Positions 16,419 to 25,272 of a stretch of 64,000 bases of DNA are shown here, piece by piece. The DNA is from Alphaproteobacteria bacterium (GTDB lineage: Bacteria; Pseudomonadota; Alphaproteobacteria; Rhodobacterales; Rhodobacteraceae). Numbering within the stretch: the stretch's first letter is position 1; the number at the start of each line of letters is the position of its first letter. The position numbers were made by a program, and so were the translations under genes. The stretch covers positions 1 to 64,000 of the forward strand of contig JAUHYC010000004.1 in NCBI GenBank assembly GCA_030426685.1, read 5' to 3'. Below the pieces are notes generated by a model. The model worked only from the letters and a program-made list of their open reading frames with translations, did not search any database and had not been told where the DNA came from.

Positions 16419-17508
16419 ATGTTGGTCGTGGAGACGATTGCGAAGATCAGGCGAGCGTATTTATCCGGGGGAAGTCGATCAAGCAGATCTGCCGGGACCT
16501 TCGTGTGTCGCGGAACACGGTACGCAAGGTGGTACGGTCGGGTGCAACCGAGTTCAGCTATGACCGGTCTACACAGCCTCGGCCCAAGATCGATCCGTGG
16601 CGGTCTGAGCTGGATGAGATGCTTGCCGAGAACGCGCGGCAAGCCAAGCGGCAACGCCTGACGCTGGTTCGGATTTTCGAAGAACTACGCAATCGGGGTT
16701 ATGACGGCAGCTATGATGCGGTACGGCGCTATGCGGCCAATTGGTTGAAGGCGACACGGGAAGCCTCGGCGGCGGCCTATGTGCCGCTGAGCTTTGATCC
16801 TGGCGAAGCCTACCAGTTCGACTCGAGCCACGAGGCAGTTCTGATCGACGGGGCGACGACCACTGTGAAGGTGGCGCATGTTCACCTGAGCCATAGCCGG
16901 ATGCCGTTCGTGCGGGCCTATCCGCGCGAGACGCAAGAGATGGTGTTCGACGCCCGGGCAGTGGGGCGACCGGTCGAGATCAGGGCTTACGCCGACCGGC
17001 TGGAATGTTGGCAAGATGGCAAGGTTGTCGGGCAACACGAACGGCCTTCGGGCGCGACAAAACTATCTTCGACTCCCTGCATTACATACCCGTTCTGGCC
17101 CGCAAGCCCGGCGCCCTGCGCAACGAGGCATCGTTCAAGGAATGGGAGCTGCCGGTCCCAATTCGCTGGGTATGGCGCAAACTGGGGCGTCAGCCCGGCG
17201 GTGACCGACGAATGGTCGACATCCTGAGTGCCGTGCTGACCGATGGGATCGACGCCGTGGATGCTGCCTGTGTCGAGGCGCTGTTGCACAAGGTCTATTC
17301 GGCAGGTGTGGTCCTGAACATCCTGGCCCGGCACCGCGAGCCGCCACCGCCCCTGACAATTGCGACGCCTGATGCGCTGAAGCTGGCCCGCGAGCCAGTT
17401 GCCGACTGCGACCGATATGACAGCTTGAGGAGACAGACAGATGGAACGATCCGACGTAATCGACGCGATGGGCAAGCTGTGGCTCTACGGGATGCGGGCC
17501 GCCTATGA
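16419..17508 (+). pseudogene. istA: IstA transposase, deleted and frameshifted
   Basis: The typical IstA start MLVVETIAKIRRAY is at 16419. Reading continues only after a frame change near 16460 (GKSIKQICRDLRVSRNTVRK, the helix-turn-helix), up to ETQEMVFDA. There the sequence jumps, near 16952, directly to RAVGRPVEIRAYADR. In intact IstA these two segments are separated by well over a hundred residues that carry most of the DDE catalytic core, so an in-frame internal deletion has removed it. A second, one-base frameshift near 17045 precedes the C-terminal part (HYIPVLARKPGALRN ... SAVLTDG). The product cannot transpose. Confidence 0.85.
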
Positions 17509-18118
17509 CGAAGTTCTGACCACCGCCGAGATCTCTGAGAAGCAGGCGCGGTCGGTCAAATACCAGATGACCATCGCCAAGCTACCTCTGGCCAAAGAAC
17601 TGGAGGAGTTCGACTTCGACGCTGCCGAGGTCAACGAGACCTTGTTCCGCGACCTGGCCACCGGCGACTTCCTGGATCATCAACGCAACCTCATTCTGAT
17701 CGGCGGAACTGGCACCGGCAAGACCCATCTTTCCGTCAGAATAGCGCGCGCCTGTATCCGAAATGGCCGTCGCGGAAGATTCTTCAATGTGGTCGATCTG
17801 GTGAACAAGTTGGACGCAGAAGCCCGCGTAGAACGCCAGGGCCGAACCGCTGTCCTGATCTCCCGGCTGGACTTCCTGATCCTCAACGAACTGGGTTATC
17901 TGCCCTTCGCCCAGACCGGAGGCCAGCTCTTGTTCCACCTGATCAGCAAGCTCTACGAGCGCACATCGATCATCGTCACCACAAACCTGGCCTTTGGCGA
18001 ATGGTCGAGCGTCTTTGGCGATGTCAAGATGACAACAGCGCTCCTCGACCGCCCCACGCGTCACTGCGAGATATTCGAGACCGGAAATGAAAGCTGGCGC
18101 TTCAAAAACCGCGCATAG
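17441..18118 (+). CDS. istB: IstB-like ATPase of IS21, probably inactive
   Basis: A 225-residue open frame for the AAA+ transposition helper. Walker A is intact (GGTGTGKTH). The Walker B Asp is replaced by Asn ([11 protein letters not shown] where the family has LDELGYLPF), which should abolish ATP hydrolysis. Compared with usual IstB, about 16 residues are missing after AAYDEVLTT, just before AEISEKQAR. The C-terminus ([17 protein letters not shown]) is otherwise typical. It follows istA directly, as always in IS21. With istA destroyed the element is immobile unless helped in trans. Confidence 0.82.
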   Translation: MERSDVIDAMGKLWLYGMRAAYDEVLTTAEISEKQARSVKYQMTIAKLPLAKELEEFDFDAAEVNETLFRDLATGDFLDHQRNLILIGGTGTGKTHLSVRIARACIRNGRRGRFFNVVDLVNKLDAEARVERQGRTAVLISRLDFLILNELGYLPFAQTGGQLLFHLISKLYERTSIIVTTNLAFGEWSSVFGDVKMTTALLDRPTRHCEIFETGNESWRFKNRA

Positions 18119-18221
18119 CGACAATCCGAAACCCCGCAGGCCCGTCGCCGCTGCGTTATATGAAGACTACGCGGCGCCGGGCCCGCTCAGCACCAGAGGG
18201 GTCAATATTGCATGCCGATAT

Positions 18222-18248
18222 GGGGTCAGTATTGAATGCCGATTGACA
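18222..18248 (+). repeat. IS21 right terminal inverted repeat
   Basis: Begins GGGGTCAGTATTGAATGCC and ends GATTGACA, the complement of the left end. An inner related repeat, GGGGTCAATATTGCATGCCG, is at 18198-18217. Confidence 0.8.
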
Positions 18249-18819
18249 GCTTTCTGCGCGGCAGCGAATTGGAGCTTGGTCCGCCGTGTGAACCGCGTAT
18301 CGCGTGACTTCGCAGGTGCAGCGAATGTCTCCTCGGACGGGTCGCACCGCAGCGCCAGGTTGCTGTGGCGAGTGTCCGCAATTGGCGTCCTCATCTGAAC
18401 AACATGGATCTGCCGTCTAGATGCTGCGCTTGCTCCGATGTCGGGAGCGAGAGCTTCTTGTGCGCCGAAGCATTCGGGCGAGAAGCCGCAAGAAGAGGTT
18501 CGCCTCAAACCACTTGTTCCGACATGGACTAGGAAGCCAAATACAGATTTGAAGCCGTTGTGCAGCCGAAATAGCGGCCTCTGATGCGGCGTTCAACGCG
18601 GCTCAGATCGTTTGTGGCGGGATCGTGGACCGGTTGGATGTTCGGCTCAATGCCATTCGCTGTGCTGACCATTTTGGCGGTAGCTGAACCGTGGTGCTAT
18701 CGTACTCAATCCACTCTGTTATTGAATAACAATTTGGACTGGCCCTAAAGTTCGGACTTGGGTGTCGATCTATCGACAACTACGAGTTCTATTCCGACTC
18801 TCAAAAAAGGTAGAAAGAT
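18249..18819. other. non-coding, decayed sequence
   Basis: About 570 bases between the IS end and the M48 gene. Open frames are short and unrelated to known proteins. The words GTGCAGCGAATG and GTCGCACCGCAGCG also occur in similar order around 355-395, so the stretch shares ancestry with the left edge of the window. I see no promoter or RNA gene I could defend. Confidence 0.5.
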
Positions 18820-19536
18820 GTGTCAATGAAGCGGGTTGTCTTGGTATTGGCTGTTTTGTTACTGGCGGGATGCGTGTCAACCGTGCCCCCGCCATCGGCA
18901 CCCATCCCAAATCCCGGTCGCGCAAGTGCACCGGTCAGTTCACAGCAGGCACAAGTGAGATTTCAGCAGGTCGCCTCTCGAATTGAACCCATCGCAGAAA
19001 GCGAATGTCGCCGCCAAACTCGAGGAGTGAATTGTGACTTTTTGATCCGAATTGATCCAAACAAAAAAGCACCCTCAAACGCGTATCAGAGTTTAAGCAA
19101 GTCTGGACGCCCCGTTATCACAATGACCCAAGCGCTGACACGAGATGTGAACAATACCGATGAACTTGCATTTGTTATGGCGCATGAAGCCGCGCACCAT
19201 ATTCAAGGTCATTTGGCGCGACGTGCTCAAAACGCAGCCGCTGGTGCAGTTATTTTGGCGGGTCTGGCAACAATAGCCGGGACTGGACCGAATGACATTG
19301 CCGCAGCACAAGACCTTGGAGCCTTTGTTGGTGGTCGCAGCTATTCGAAGGACTTCGAGTTGGAAGCTGATCGGCTAGGCACGGAGATAGCCTACAAAGC
19401 GGGCTATGATCCACTCAAAGGAGCGCTCTACTTCGCACGAGTTCCTGATCCTGGTGATCGGTTTCTCGGGACACATCCTCCCAATGCTCAACGATATGAT
19501 GCGGTGCAAAACACAATGGCCCAGATCGGTCGTTGA
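18820..19536 (+). CDS. M48-family zinc metalloprotease lipoprotein
   Basis: A predicted exported lipoprotein of 238 residues. The N-terminus KRVVLVLAVLLLAGC is a lipoprotein signal with the lipobox LAGC at Cys18, followed by a proline-rich linker. The peptidase motif HEAAHH (HExxH) and the downstream glutamate region FELEADRLG complete the zinc site. The C-terminal LGTHPPNAQRYDAV is typical of the small M48 proteins (LoiP/Oma1-like). The start is GTG 18820, with AAGG (18807-18810) nine bases upstream; ATG 18826 is an alternative. It probably degrades misfolded envelope proteins. It stands alone between decayed stretches. Confidence 0.85.
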   Translation: MSMKRVVLVLAVLLLAGCVSTVPPPSAPIPNPGRASAPVSSQQAQVRFQQVASRIEPIAESECRRQTRGVNCDFLIRIDPNKKAPSNAYQSLSKSGRPVITMTQALTRDVNNTDELAFVMAHEAAHHIQGHLARRAQNAAAGAVILAGLATIAGTGPNDIAAAQDLGAFVGGRSYSKDFELEADRLGTEIAYKAGYDPLKGALYFARVPDPGDRFLGTHPPNAQRYDAVQNTMAQIGR

Positions 19537-19655
19537 CCAATTTGAGTTTATGTTTTGCACGGCCGTCAAGCGCGAGTTCGAGCAATCTATTCTCTCGCGC
19601 AAGCAGCGAATGGCAGGTTCGATGAGCTGCACGGCAACATTCACATGTCGCGTTT

Positions 19656-19675
19656 AACGGCAGGAATGGGCCGTT
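19656..19675. repeat. dispersed hairpin repeat, copy 2
   Basis: The same 20 bases as at 408-427, with an AACGGC/GCCGTT stem. It lies in the convergent gap between the M48 gene and the SDR gene, and also follows a GCAGCGAATGGC word about 55 bases upstream. Confidence 0.6.
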
Positions 19676-19731
19676 CGAGTCTTAGTTGATTGCAACGTTC
19701 AAGTTTGCCCTTGGAGTGTCGGTTAATGCCG

Positions 19732-20571
19732 TCAGCCCTCGTCATGCATAAAGGTGTCAAAGGCGTCCTTGTAGTCCGGATGCCAGCGGCTAAGCGCGGG
19801 GCGATTTTCGATCACGTCCGCCAAGCTCCATGCGATGCGCTTTTCGTCGATCTCACGCGTTACGTCGTTGTCTGGACAAAGGATGTAAAAGTCACCCCGG
19901 TTCACACTGTCCACGAAGAAATCAACAGTCTGCTCAGCGGTCCACGCAGAGGCGGGTTTCTTTGGTGCAGAGATCATGCCGGTGTAGACAAAGCCGGGAA
20001 TCAGCAGATGGGCTGTTATTTTGTGTCCGGGACCGGTTCTCAACTCGTGTGACAGCGCCTCGGTAAAGGCCTTCAAAGCCGCTTTTGAAACATTATAGGC
20101 CGGATTTCCGGGCGGGGTGGTAATACCCTGTTTTGAACCGGTGTTGATGATTGCGCCCGGTCTGCCTCTGGCGATCATATTTGGAGCAAAGACCTGCGTG
20201 CCGTGGATGGCCCCCCAGAGATTGACGCCCAGCACTTTCTCCCATGGTTCCGGGGTGTCCAATGTGGACGACTTACCGCCCACACCGGCATTGTTCATCA
20301 AGATATCCGTGCCGCCAAAACGGTCTGCCACCTGCTTTTCAAGCGCTTCCAATTGCGAGCGATCGCTGACGTCGACCTCGGCGGTCATCACATCCGCAGC
20401 ACCAGCGGCCCTGATCAGATCTGCAGCGGTGGACAGCTTCGCTGCATCCTGATCGACGACAACCACACGCATGCCCATTTGAGCGAATTTCAACGCGGCA
20501 GCGAGACCTATGCCGGACGCCCCACCTGTGATGACTGCGACAGAGTCGGAATGGAATGCGGGATGGGTCAT
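19732..20571 (-). CDS. SDR-family NAD(P)-dependent oxidoreductase
   Basis: 279 residues from the ATG at 20571; AAAAGG lies at proper distance, so the GTG at 20580 is less likely. A classical short-chain dehydrogenase: cofactor loop TGGASGIG, a structural NNAG, and the active-site sequence TGSKQG...YNVSK with catalytic Tyr and Lys present. The acidic VVVVDQD after beta-2 suggests NAD preference. A C-terminal extension of about 50 residues (NRGDFYILCPDNDVTREIDE) is longer than in minimal SDRs. The substrate is not predictable. Downstream on the same strand is non-coding sequence, and upstream lies a broken relative. Confidence 0.85.
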   Translation of the reverse strand: MTHPAFHSDSVAVITGGASGIGLAAALKFAQMGMRVVVVDQDAAKLSTAADLIRAAGAADVMTAEVDVSDRSQLEALEKQVADRFGGTDILMNNAGVGGKSSTLDTPEPWEKVLGVNLWGAIHGTQVFAPNMIARGRPGAIINTGSKQGITTPPGNPAYNVSKAALKAFTEALSHELRTGPGHKITAHLLIPGFVYTGMISAPKKPASAWTAEQTVDFFVDSVNRGDFYILCPDNDVTREIDEKRIAWSLADVIENRPALSRWHPDYKDAFDTFMHDEG

Positions 20572-20640
20572 ACGGTGCACCTTTTCGATTGCGGAAGTCT
20601 GGCGGCAAGCCCGGACGCCTATTCGGGCCTGCCGCGCGTG

Positions 20641-21057
20641 TCACGCTGCGTCAACGACGACGGAGTTTAACGTCATCATGCCTTCCATACCATATGCGGT
20701 AAAGAGCGCCTTGGTGGCCGCTTCCGCTTGCTCGTTCATCGGAATAACAGGCTCGGCCATGCCGCTTTTGTCCACTTCATTGCGGAATTTGCGTTGGCCT
20801 GCGGGCGTGTGGATGATCTCCAGTACCGCGTCCGCCACGAATTGCGGCGCTTGCAAAGGATTGTTAGTGAGGGACTCTCCCATGCCTTGAAGCATGGCCT
20901 CAGGGGCATCGGCGAACTCGCCATAGCTTAGATCCCGGTCGCGCGACGTCGGAGCGATAAGATTGGCGAAGAAATTCGTCGGGAATCCGCCCGGCTCAAT
21001 CACGGCCACGTCGACACCGAATTGGCTCAACTCCCAGCGATAGTTCTCGCTAATAGC
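20641..21057 (-). pseudogene. 5'-truncated SDR oxidoreductase
   Basis: Only the C-terminal half of a short-chain dehydrogenase remains. The readable part starts at WELSQFGVDVAVIEPGGFP, the segment that normally follows the catalytic YxxxK helix, and continues about 125 residues to the stop. Going upstream the frame reads AISENYR and then meets TAG at 21058-21060. The cofactor-binding half is absent from the neighbouring DNA. A TTG at 21030 could be mistaken for a start. It is a remnant, not a small functional protein. Confidence 0.75.
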
Positions 21058-21394
21058 CTAAACTGTCCCAAAGCTGCTGACGTTAGACAGCGTGCTCTGG
21101 GGGTCGACGCAGGCTTTTGCAGGGCGCCAATGATCGAGAAGGTCGATGATGCCGAAGGGCGGCTGACTTCATTCTTGGCAAATCCTGAGGTGAGCCCGTG
21201 GTTGCTTAAGTGAAGCACAAACCTCTCTTAGAATGTTTCGCCTCGAACCGGTATTGGTTTTGTTGACGGCGTGGAGGCCCACTTGACGGCATCGCAATGT
21301 GCCAATGTGATCTTGAAGCCATCACAGAAGGAGAGAGCAGCCATGCCATCATCAAAGCCTCTTCTTTCAACAAAGATTTCAACGGATTCATACG
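21058..21394. other. non-coding stretch beside truncated SDR
   Basis: About 340 bases between the SDR remnant and the end of the ABC transporter operon. I recognise no gene, hairpin with T-tract or repeat here. The break in the SDR gene at about 21050 suggests foreign or rearranged DNA adjoining it. Confidence 0.4.
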
Positions 21395-22183
21395 TTACGA
21401 AGTGCGCCGGTCGGTACCGAGAACGCGCACTTCCAACCAGTGAAACGCCAATGCAATCAATCCAGCAACCAGAATGTAGAAAACCGCAAGCAGAATGAGC
21501 GGTTCATAGATAATGAAAGTGTCGGAACGCACCCGTGATGACACTGCATAAATGTCGACTACGGTAATGGTCGCGACCAGCGGCGTCGCTTTCAATTGCA
21601 GGATTGTTTCTCCGCCCAGCGTAGGCAACACATTGCGGATGGCTTGCGGCAACCAGATGCGGCGGAACATGGTCAGCCTTGGCATACCAAACGACTTGGC
21701 CGCTTCAAGCTGCCCTTTGGCGACCCCTTTGAAGGCCCCGCGCATGACCTCTCCCTCATAACCCGCGTAGGACAGCGTCAGAGCCAAAACCGCATAGGGC
21801 CAGGCCTGACGCAGATACGGCCAGAGCTCCGACGAGCGAATCCAGGGAAACTGAGGAAAAAGCGAGCCCAGCCCATAATACAACAACCAAAGCTGCAACA
21901 GCAGCGGCGTGCCCCGGATGATGGTGCAAAATGCCTTTGCGGGGGCAGCAAGATACCAGGGCCCGACTGCCTGCGCCAACCCAAGAGGCACGGCAAGGAG
22001 AAACCCCAGAACGACCGTGACGACCAGCAACCAGATCGTCGTCCAGATACCTTGAAGGGCCAGCGGTGCGTATTTTGGTATCCAATCCCACTGCAGCGAG
22101 AAGGCGCACCAGACAACGATTCCGATGAAGACCAGCATCATCACGATGCGATGCGGCTGCATCAGTGATCTGAAATCAATCAT
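21395..22183 (-). CDS. polar amino acid ABC transporter permease (HisM type)
   Basis: 262 residues from the ATG at 22183, which follows GGGAGGGAGC on the minus strand and overlaps the upstream permease stop (ATGA). It is a membrane subunit with five or six hydrophobic helices. The cytoplasmic EAA loop, EAAKSFGMPRLTMFRRIWLPQ, contacts the ATPase. It ends with a long helix (LEVRVLGTDRR). It is paired with the next permease as a heterodimeric channel, as in histidine/lysine/arginine systems, and is the last gene of the four-gene import operon. Confidence 0.9.
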   Translation of the reverse strand: MIDFRSLMQPHRIVMMLVFIGIVVWCAFSLQWDWIPKYAPLALQGIWTTIWLLVVTVVLGFLLAVPLGLAQAVGPWYLAAPAKAFCTIIRGTPLLLQLWLLYYGLGSLFPQFPWIRSSELWPYLRQAWPYAVLALTLSYAGYEGEVMRGAFKGVAKGQLEAAKSFGMPRLTMFRRIWLPQAIRNVLPTLGGETILQLKATPLVATITVVDIYAVSSRVRSDTFIIYEPLILLAVFYILVAGLIALAFHWLEVRVLGTDRRTS

Positions 22184-22932
22184 CTGCTCCCTCCCTTCAG
22201 AGAGGGTTGACCGCGACGGGCCCATTTCTCAATCCGTGCAAAAACGCCACCCGAGCACAGAGTGACCACTAGATAGAGGAAGCCCGCCGCCAGAAAAAAA
22301 GTGAAATAGGCGCGCGTGCTGCTGGCCGCCTGACGGGTTTCCAGCGTCAGTTCGTTGAAGCCCACAACCGCAAGCAACGCAGTGTCTTTTGTGGCGATCA
22401 GCCAGAGATTGGCGAGGCCCGGCACGGCGAAGCTCATCATGGCCGGGATTGTCACCCGACGCATGGTCATGAAGGCGGGCATCCCGAAAGATTTGGCCGC
22501 TTCGATCTGTCCGGGTGGAACCGCCTGAATGGCACCGCGCAGGATTTCAGTCGCGTAAGCGCCCTGAACGACACCCAGCACCCAAATCCCTGCTGCGACA
22601 CCGTTAACTTCGACCCGTCCCCCGCCCATAGCGGCAGAGATTTTGTTGATGATGTCAGATCCCACATAGTACAGGATCAGGATCAGGACCAGTTCCGGCA
22701 CGGCCCGGATTACAGTCGTATAAATGGCGAGAAGATCGCGCGTGACCTTCCCGCCATAAAGCTTGCCGTAAGCTCCGAACAGTCCGATCACGAGGCCGAG
22801 CGCATAGGCACCAAAAGCGATCTGCAATGAATGGGACAATCCGCGCAGCAGATTGCCACCCCACCCCGGTGGCGAGAGCGACAGAAGCTCTGCGCTCTGC
22901 GCCAATCCAAGAGAATCGAGCAGTCCGGTCAC
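22180..22932 (-). CDS. polar amino acid ABC transporter permease (HisQ type)
   Basis: 250 residues with the typical amino-acid permease topology and EAA loop (EAAKSFGMPAFMTMRRVTIPA). N-terminal SLSPPGWGGNLLRGLSHSLQIAF is characteristic of the HisQ half. It lies 9 bases after the binding-protein gene in reading direction and overlaps the second permease by 4 bases. The operon is divergent from the TetR and arginine-catabolic genes, so arginine or methylarginines are the probable cargo. Confidence 0.9.
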   Translation of the reverse strand: MTGLLDSLGLAQSAELLSLSPPGWGGNLLRGLSHSLQIAFGAYALGLVIGLFGAYGKLYGGKVTRDLLAIYTTVIRAVPELVLILILYYVGSDIINKISAAMGGGRVEVNGVAAGIWVLGVVQGAYATEILRGAIQAVPPGQIEAAKSFGMPAFMTMRRVTIPAMMSFAVPGLANLWLIATKDTALLAVVGFNELTLETRQAASSTRAYFTFFLAAGFLYLVVTLCSGGVFARIEKWARRGQPSLKGGSR

Positions 22933-22941
22933 GGCAGCAGC

Positions 22942-23706
22942 TTAGTAGATACTGGCCGAGAAATAGTTCGACGTGATCTTCTCATGCGTGCCATCGGCGA
23001 GAATTGCCGCGATGCCCTTGTTCAACGCCGCAAGCAGGTCATCCTGTCCTTTGCGGACACCAGCACCAACACCACGTCCCAGAATGGCGGGATCATCCTT
23101 CACAGCACCTTTGATTTCGCAACAGGCTCCCGCGTCCGAGTTCACAAAGTCGGCCATGGCAATGCTATCGGCCTGAGTGGCGTCAATGCGGCCCGCGAAC
23201 AGGTCTTGATTGGCCTCATCCTGAGTCTGATAGACCCGCAGCTCTGAATCCTTGAAGTATTCCTGCGCATAGGCCTGGTGGATGGTCGAAGCCTGGATGC
23301 CGATCACCTTACCCGCCAGTGATTCAGGTGTGGCCTCGATGTCCATCGATTTATCCGCGACGATGACAGCGGGTGTATTGTAGTAAGGGTCGCTGAAATC
23401 AATGGTTTTCAGACGCTCTTCGGTGATCGACATGGAGGCCATGATTGCGTCGATCTGCTGTCCGGTCAGCGACGGGATGATTCCGTCCCAGGCGACTGGC
23501 GTGATAACGCAGTCGAGTTCCGCGGCAGCGCAAACAGCGTTGATGACATCGATTTCCCAACCGACCCAGTTGCCGGAGCTGTCCAGCGAGGCGAATGGCG
23601 GATAGGGTTCGGCGGCAATACCGATCTTGACCTCTTCGGCGCTGGCGACGCCAGCCGAAAGGATCGCAGCAGCAAAGCCGGATGCGAACAGTTTCTTGAT
23701 ATTCAT
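22942..23706 (-). CDS. periplasmic amino acid-binding protein (SBP_bac_3)
   Basis: 254 residues with a signal peptide (KKLFASGFAAAILSAGVASA, then EEVKIGIAAEP). The family pattern is complete: YPPFASLDSSGNWVGWEIDV, the MSITEERLKTIDFSDPYYNTP hinge region and DATQADSIAMADFV. It resembles lysine/arginine/ornithine receptors in length and motifs. There is a disulphide-capable pair (GACCEIKG). It should capture a cationic amino acid for the two permeases and the ATPase in the same operon. Specificity is inferred from the flanking arginine-degrading genes. Confidence 0.92.
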   Translation of the reverse strand: MNIKKLFASGFAAAILSAGVASAEEVKIGIAAEPYPPFASLDSSGNWVGWEIDVINAVCAAAELDCVITPVAWDGIIPSLTGQQIDAIMASMSITEERLKTIDFSDPYYNTPAVIVADKSMDIEATPESLAGKVIGIQASTIHQAYAQEYFKDSELRVYQTQDEANQDLFAGRIDATQADSIAMADFVNSDAGACCEIKGAVKDDPAILGRGVGAGVRKGQDDLLAALNKGIAAILADGTHEKITSNYFSASIY

Positions 23707-23740
23707 ATTTATTACTCCCTGTTGATTTCGTTTTGTTGGA

Positions 23741-24538
23741 TCAGGTGACCGAGCTGAGAAACTGCTTCAGCCGTTCCGATTTGGGATTGCCGAAGACTTC
23801 GGCAGGTGACCCCTGTTCTTCGATGCAGCCCTGATAGAGATAGACAACGTGGTTGGCGACTTCGCGCGCGAACTTCATTTCATGGGTCACTAACAGCATG
23901 GTGCGCCCTTCGGCAGCAAGGTCGCGGATTACGGTCAGAACTTCGCCTACCAGTTCAGGGTCAAGTGCCGATGTGGGCTCATCAAACAGCATTACAGAAG
24001 GGTCTACCGCAAGCGCCCGGGCGATGGCGGCGCGCTGTTGCTGACCACCTGAAAGATAGGCCGGGTAAGTGTCGGCCTTGTCGCCGAGCCCGACCCGCTC
24101 CAGCAGTTCATGCGCCCGCTTGATGGCCTGCGCCTTGGGCACCTTGAGAACATGCACCGGCACTTCGATTACGTTCTCCAAAAGCGTGCGGTGAGTCCAC
24201 AGGTTGAATTGCTGGAAAACCATGGCCAGCCGTGTGCGGATACGCTCGATCTGACGGCGATTGGAGGGGCTGCCATCGGCGTGCATTTCAACCAACTCCC
24301 CGCCGATAGTGATCCTTCCTGAACTCGGCGTTTCCAGAAAGTTGATGCTGCGCAGCATGGTGGATTTGCCAGAGCCTGATCCTCCGATAATCGCAACAAC
24401 ATCGCCTTTGTGCGCGGTTAGCGAGACGCCTTTCAAAACCTCTAGCTTGCCAAAGGATTTGTGCAGGTCTTCAACCTTTATCGCCTCTTGAGACGCTGAG
24501 GCATCATCTGCAGGGGTAACGGCTTTGGCTGTGTCCAT
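23741..24538 (-). CDS. amino acid ABC transporter ATP-binding protein (HisP/GlnQ type)
   Basis: 265 residues from the ATG at 24538; the longer frame to 24595 runs through the promoter gap. All ATPase motifs are present: Walker A GGSGSGKST, signature LSGGQQQRAAIARAL, Walker B VMLFDEP and switch His LLVTHEM. An N-terminal tail (AKAVTPADDASASQEA) is dispensable-looking. It is the first gene of the importer operon, divergent from the TetR gene with a 77-base gap that must hold both promoters. Confidence 0.93.
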   Translation of the reverse strand: MDTAKAVTPADDASASQEAIKVEDLHKSFGKLEVLKGVSLTAHKGDVVAIIGGSGSGKSTMLRSINFLETPSSGRITIGGELVEMHADGSPSNRRQIERIRTRLAMVFQQFNLWTHRTLLENVIEVPVHVLKVPKAQAIKRAHELLERVGLGDKADTYPAYLSGGQQQRAAIARALAVDPSVMLFDEPTSALDPELVGEVLTVIRDLAAEGRTMLLVTHEMKFAREVANHVVYLYQGCIEEQGSPAEVFGNPKSERLKQFLSSVT

Positions 24539-24615
24539 ATCCAAGATTCTTCTGATTTCAGCTTGCAGTAAGACTCGAATCCCGCAATTATTCAAGTGTA
24601 TAATAACTTCATGCC

Positions 24616-25272
24616 ATGGATGATCCGGACGTGCAGGACGACAACCGCAAATTTACCCGTGAGTCTGCTGAGTTTAGGCGCGAGGCGCTCATACTGGCGA
24701 CTTTGGACCTGATCGCCGAAATGGGCGTCCGGGGCGCTACGGTGCGCGAGATCGCAGCCCGCGCGAATGTCACCCAAGGATTGATCCGGCACTATTTCTC
24801 ATCAAAGGAAGAGCTGGTTCAGGCCGCGTATGAGCATCACATGAATACGTTGACTGATCAGACAGCCGCCTCATCGGGAAAAGGCAGCGCGGTTTCTCAG
24901 CTGACGAACTTCGTGGACGCGTCGCTGCGACCACCTATCGTCGATCCAAGCGCCGTGGCCTTGTGGGCCGGTTTTCTGAACAAGGTACAGCATGATCCGA
25001 AAATGCAGCGCATTCACCAGCAAACCTACAACTATTTCCGGGATCACCTCGAAACACTGATCGTTGCCGCTTTACATGAAACCGGGCGCGCTGTGGCAGC
25101 GTCAGCTGCCAAACAACTCGCAATTGCCTGCAACGCTGTGATTGACGGCCTGTGGCTTGAAGGCGGTGCCCTCCCGGATGCGTTTTCCGAAGGACAACTG
25201 GCGCAGATCGGGTTGGATTCGGTCGGCGCTATCGTCGGGATTCCATTGACCAAAGAGGTGGAGCAGTCATGA
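24616..25272 (+). CDS. TetR/BetI-like transcriptional regulator
   Basis: 218 residues. The helix-turn-helix covers about residues 20-65 (LIAEMGVRGATVREIAARANVTQGLIRHYF). The ligand domain resembles the BetI C-terminal family (ALWAGFLNKVQHDPKMQ, AIACNAVIDGLWLEG). It is translated together with the aminotransferase (ATGA overlap at 25269-25272) and divergent from the importer operon. It therefore probably senses the imported guanidino compound and controls both directions. A TATAAT at 24599-24604 could be its -10 element, but no good -35 is evident. Confidence 0.88.
   Translation: MDDPDVQDDNRKFTRESAEFRREALILATLDLIAEMGVRGATVREIAARANVTQGLIRHYFSSKEELVQAAYEHHMNTLTDQTAASSGKGSAVSQLTNFVDASLRPPIVDPSAVALWAGFLNKVQHDPKMQRIHQQTYNYFRDHLETLIVAALHETGRAVAASAAKQLAIACNAVIDGLWLEGGALPDAFSEGQLAQIGLDSVGAIVGIPLTKEVEQS

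Larger units (their letters stand above)
16306..18248 (+). mobile_element. degenerate IS21-family insertion sequence
   Basis: About 1.94 kb bounded by TG...CA and 27-bp imperfect inverted ends (16306-16332 and 18222-18248, 22 of 27 matching). Inside each end lies a second related repeat (about 16342-16365 and 18198-18217), the multiple terminal repeats typical of IS21. It encodes istA and istB remnants. A full element is normally about 2.4-2.5 kb; the shortfall is explained by an internal istA deletion. The flanks (CCTGA left, GCTTT right) do not show a target duplication, so one side has probably been rearranged since insertion. Confidence 0.85.

Noticed and set aside
16306..18248. Intact, mobile IS21
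   Set aside because: Frameshifts and an internal deletion in istA and the Walker B change in istB rule out autonomous movement.
18167..18508. 113-residue minus-strand open frame after the IS element
   Set aside because: It runs across the IS terminus, is Arg/Ser/Thr-rich without motifs and has no ribosome site; treated as non-coding.
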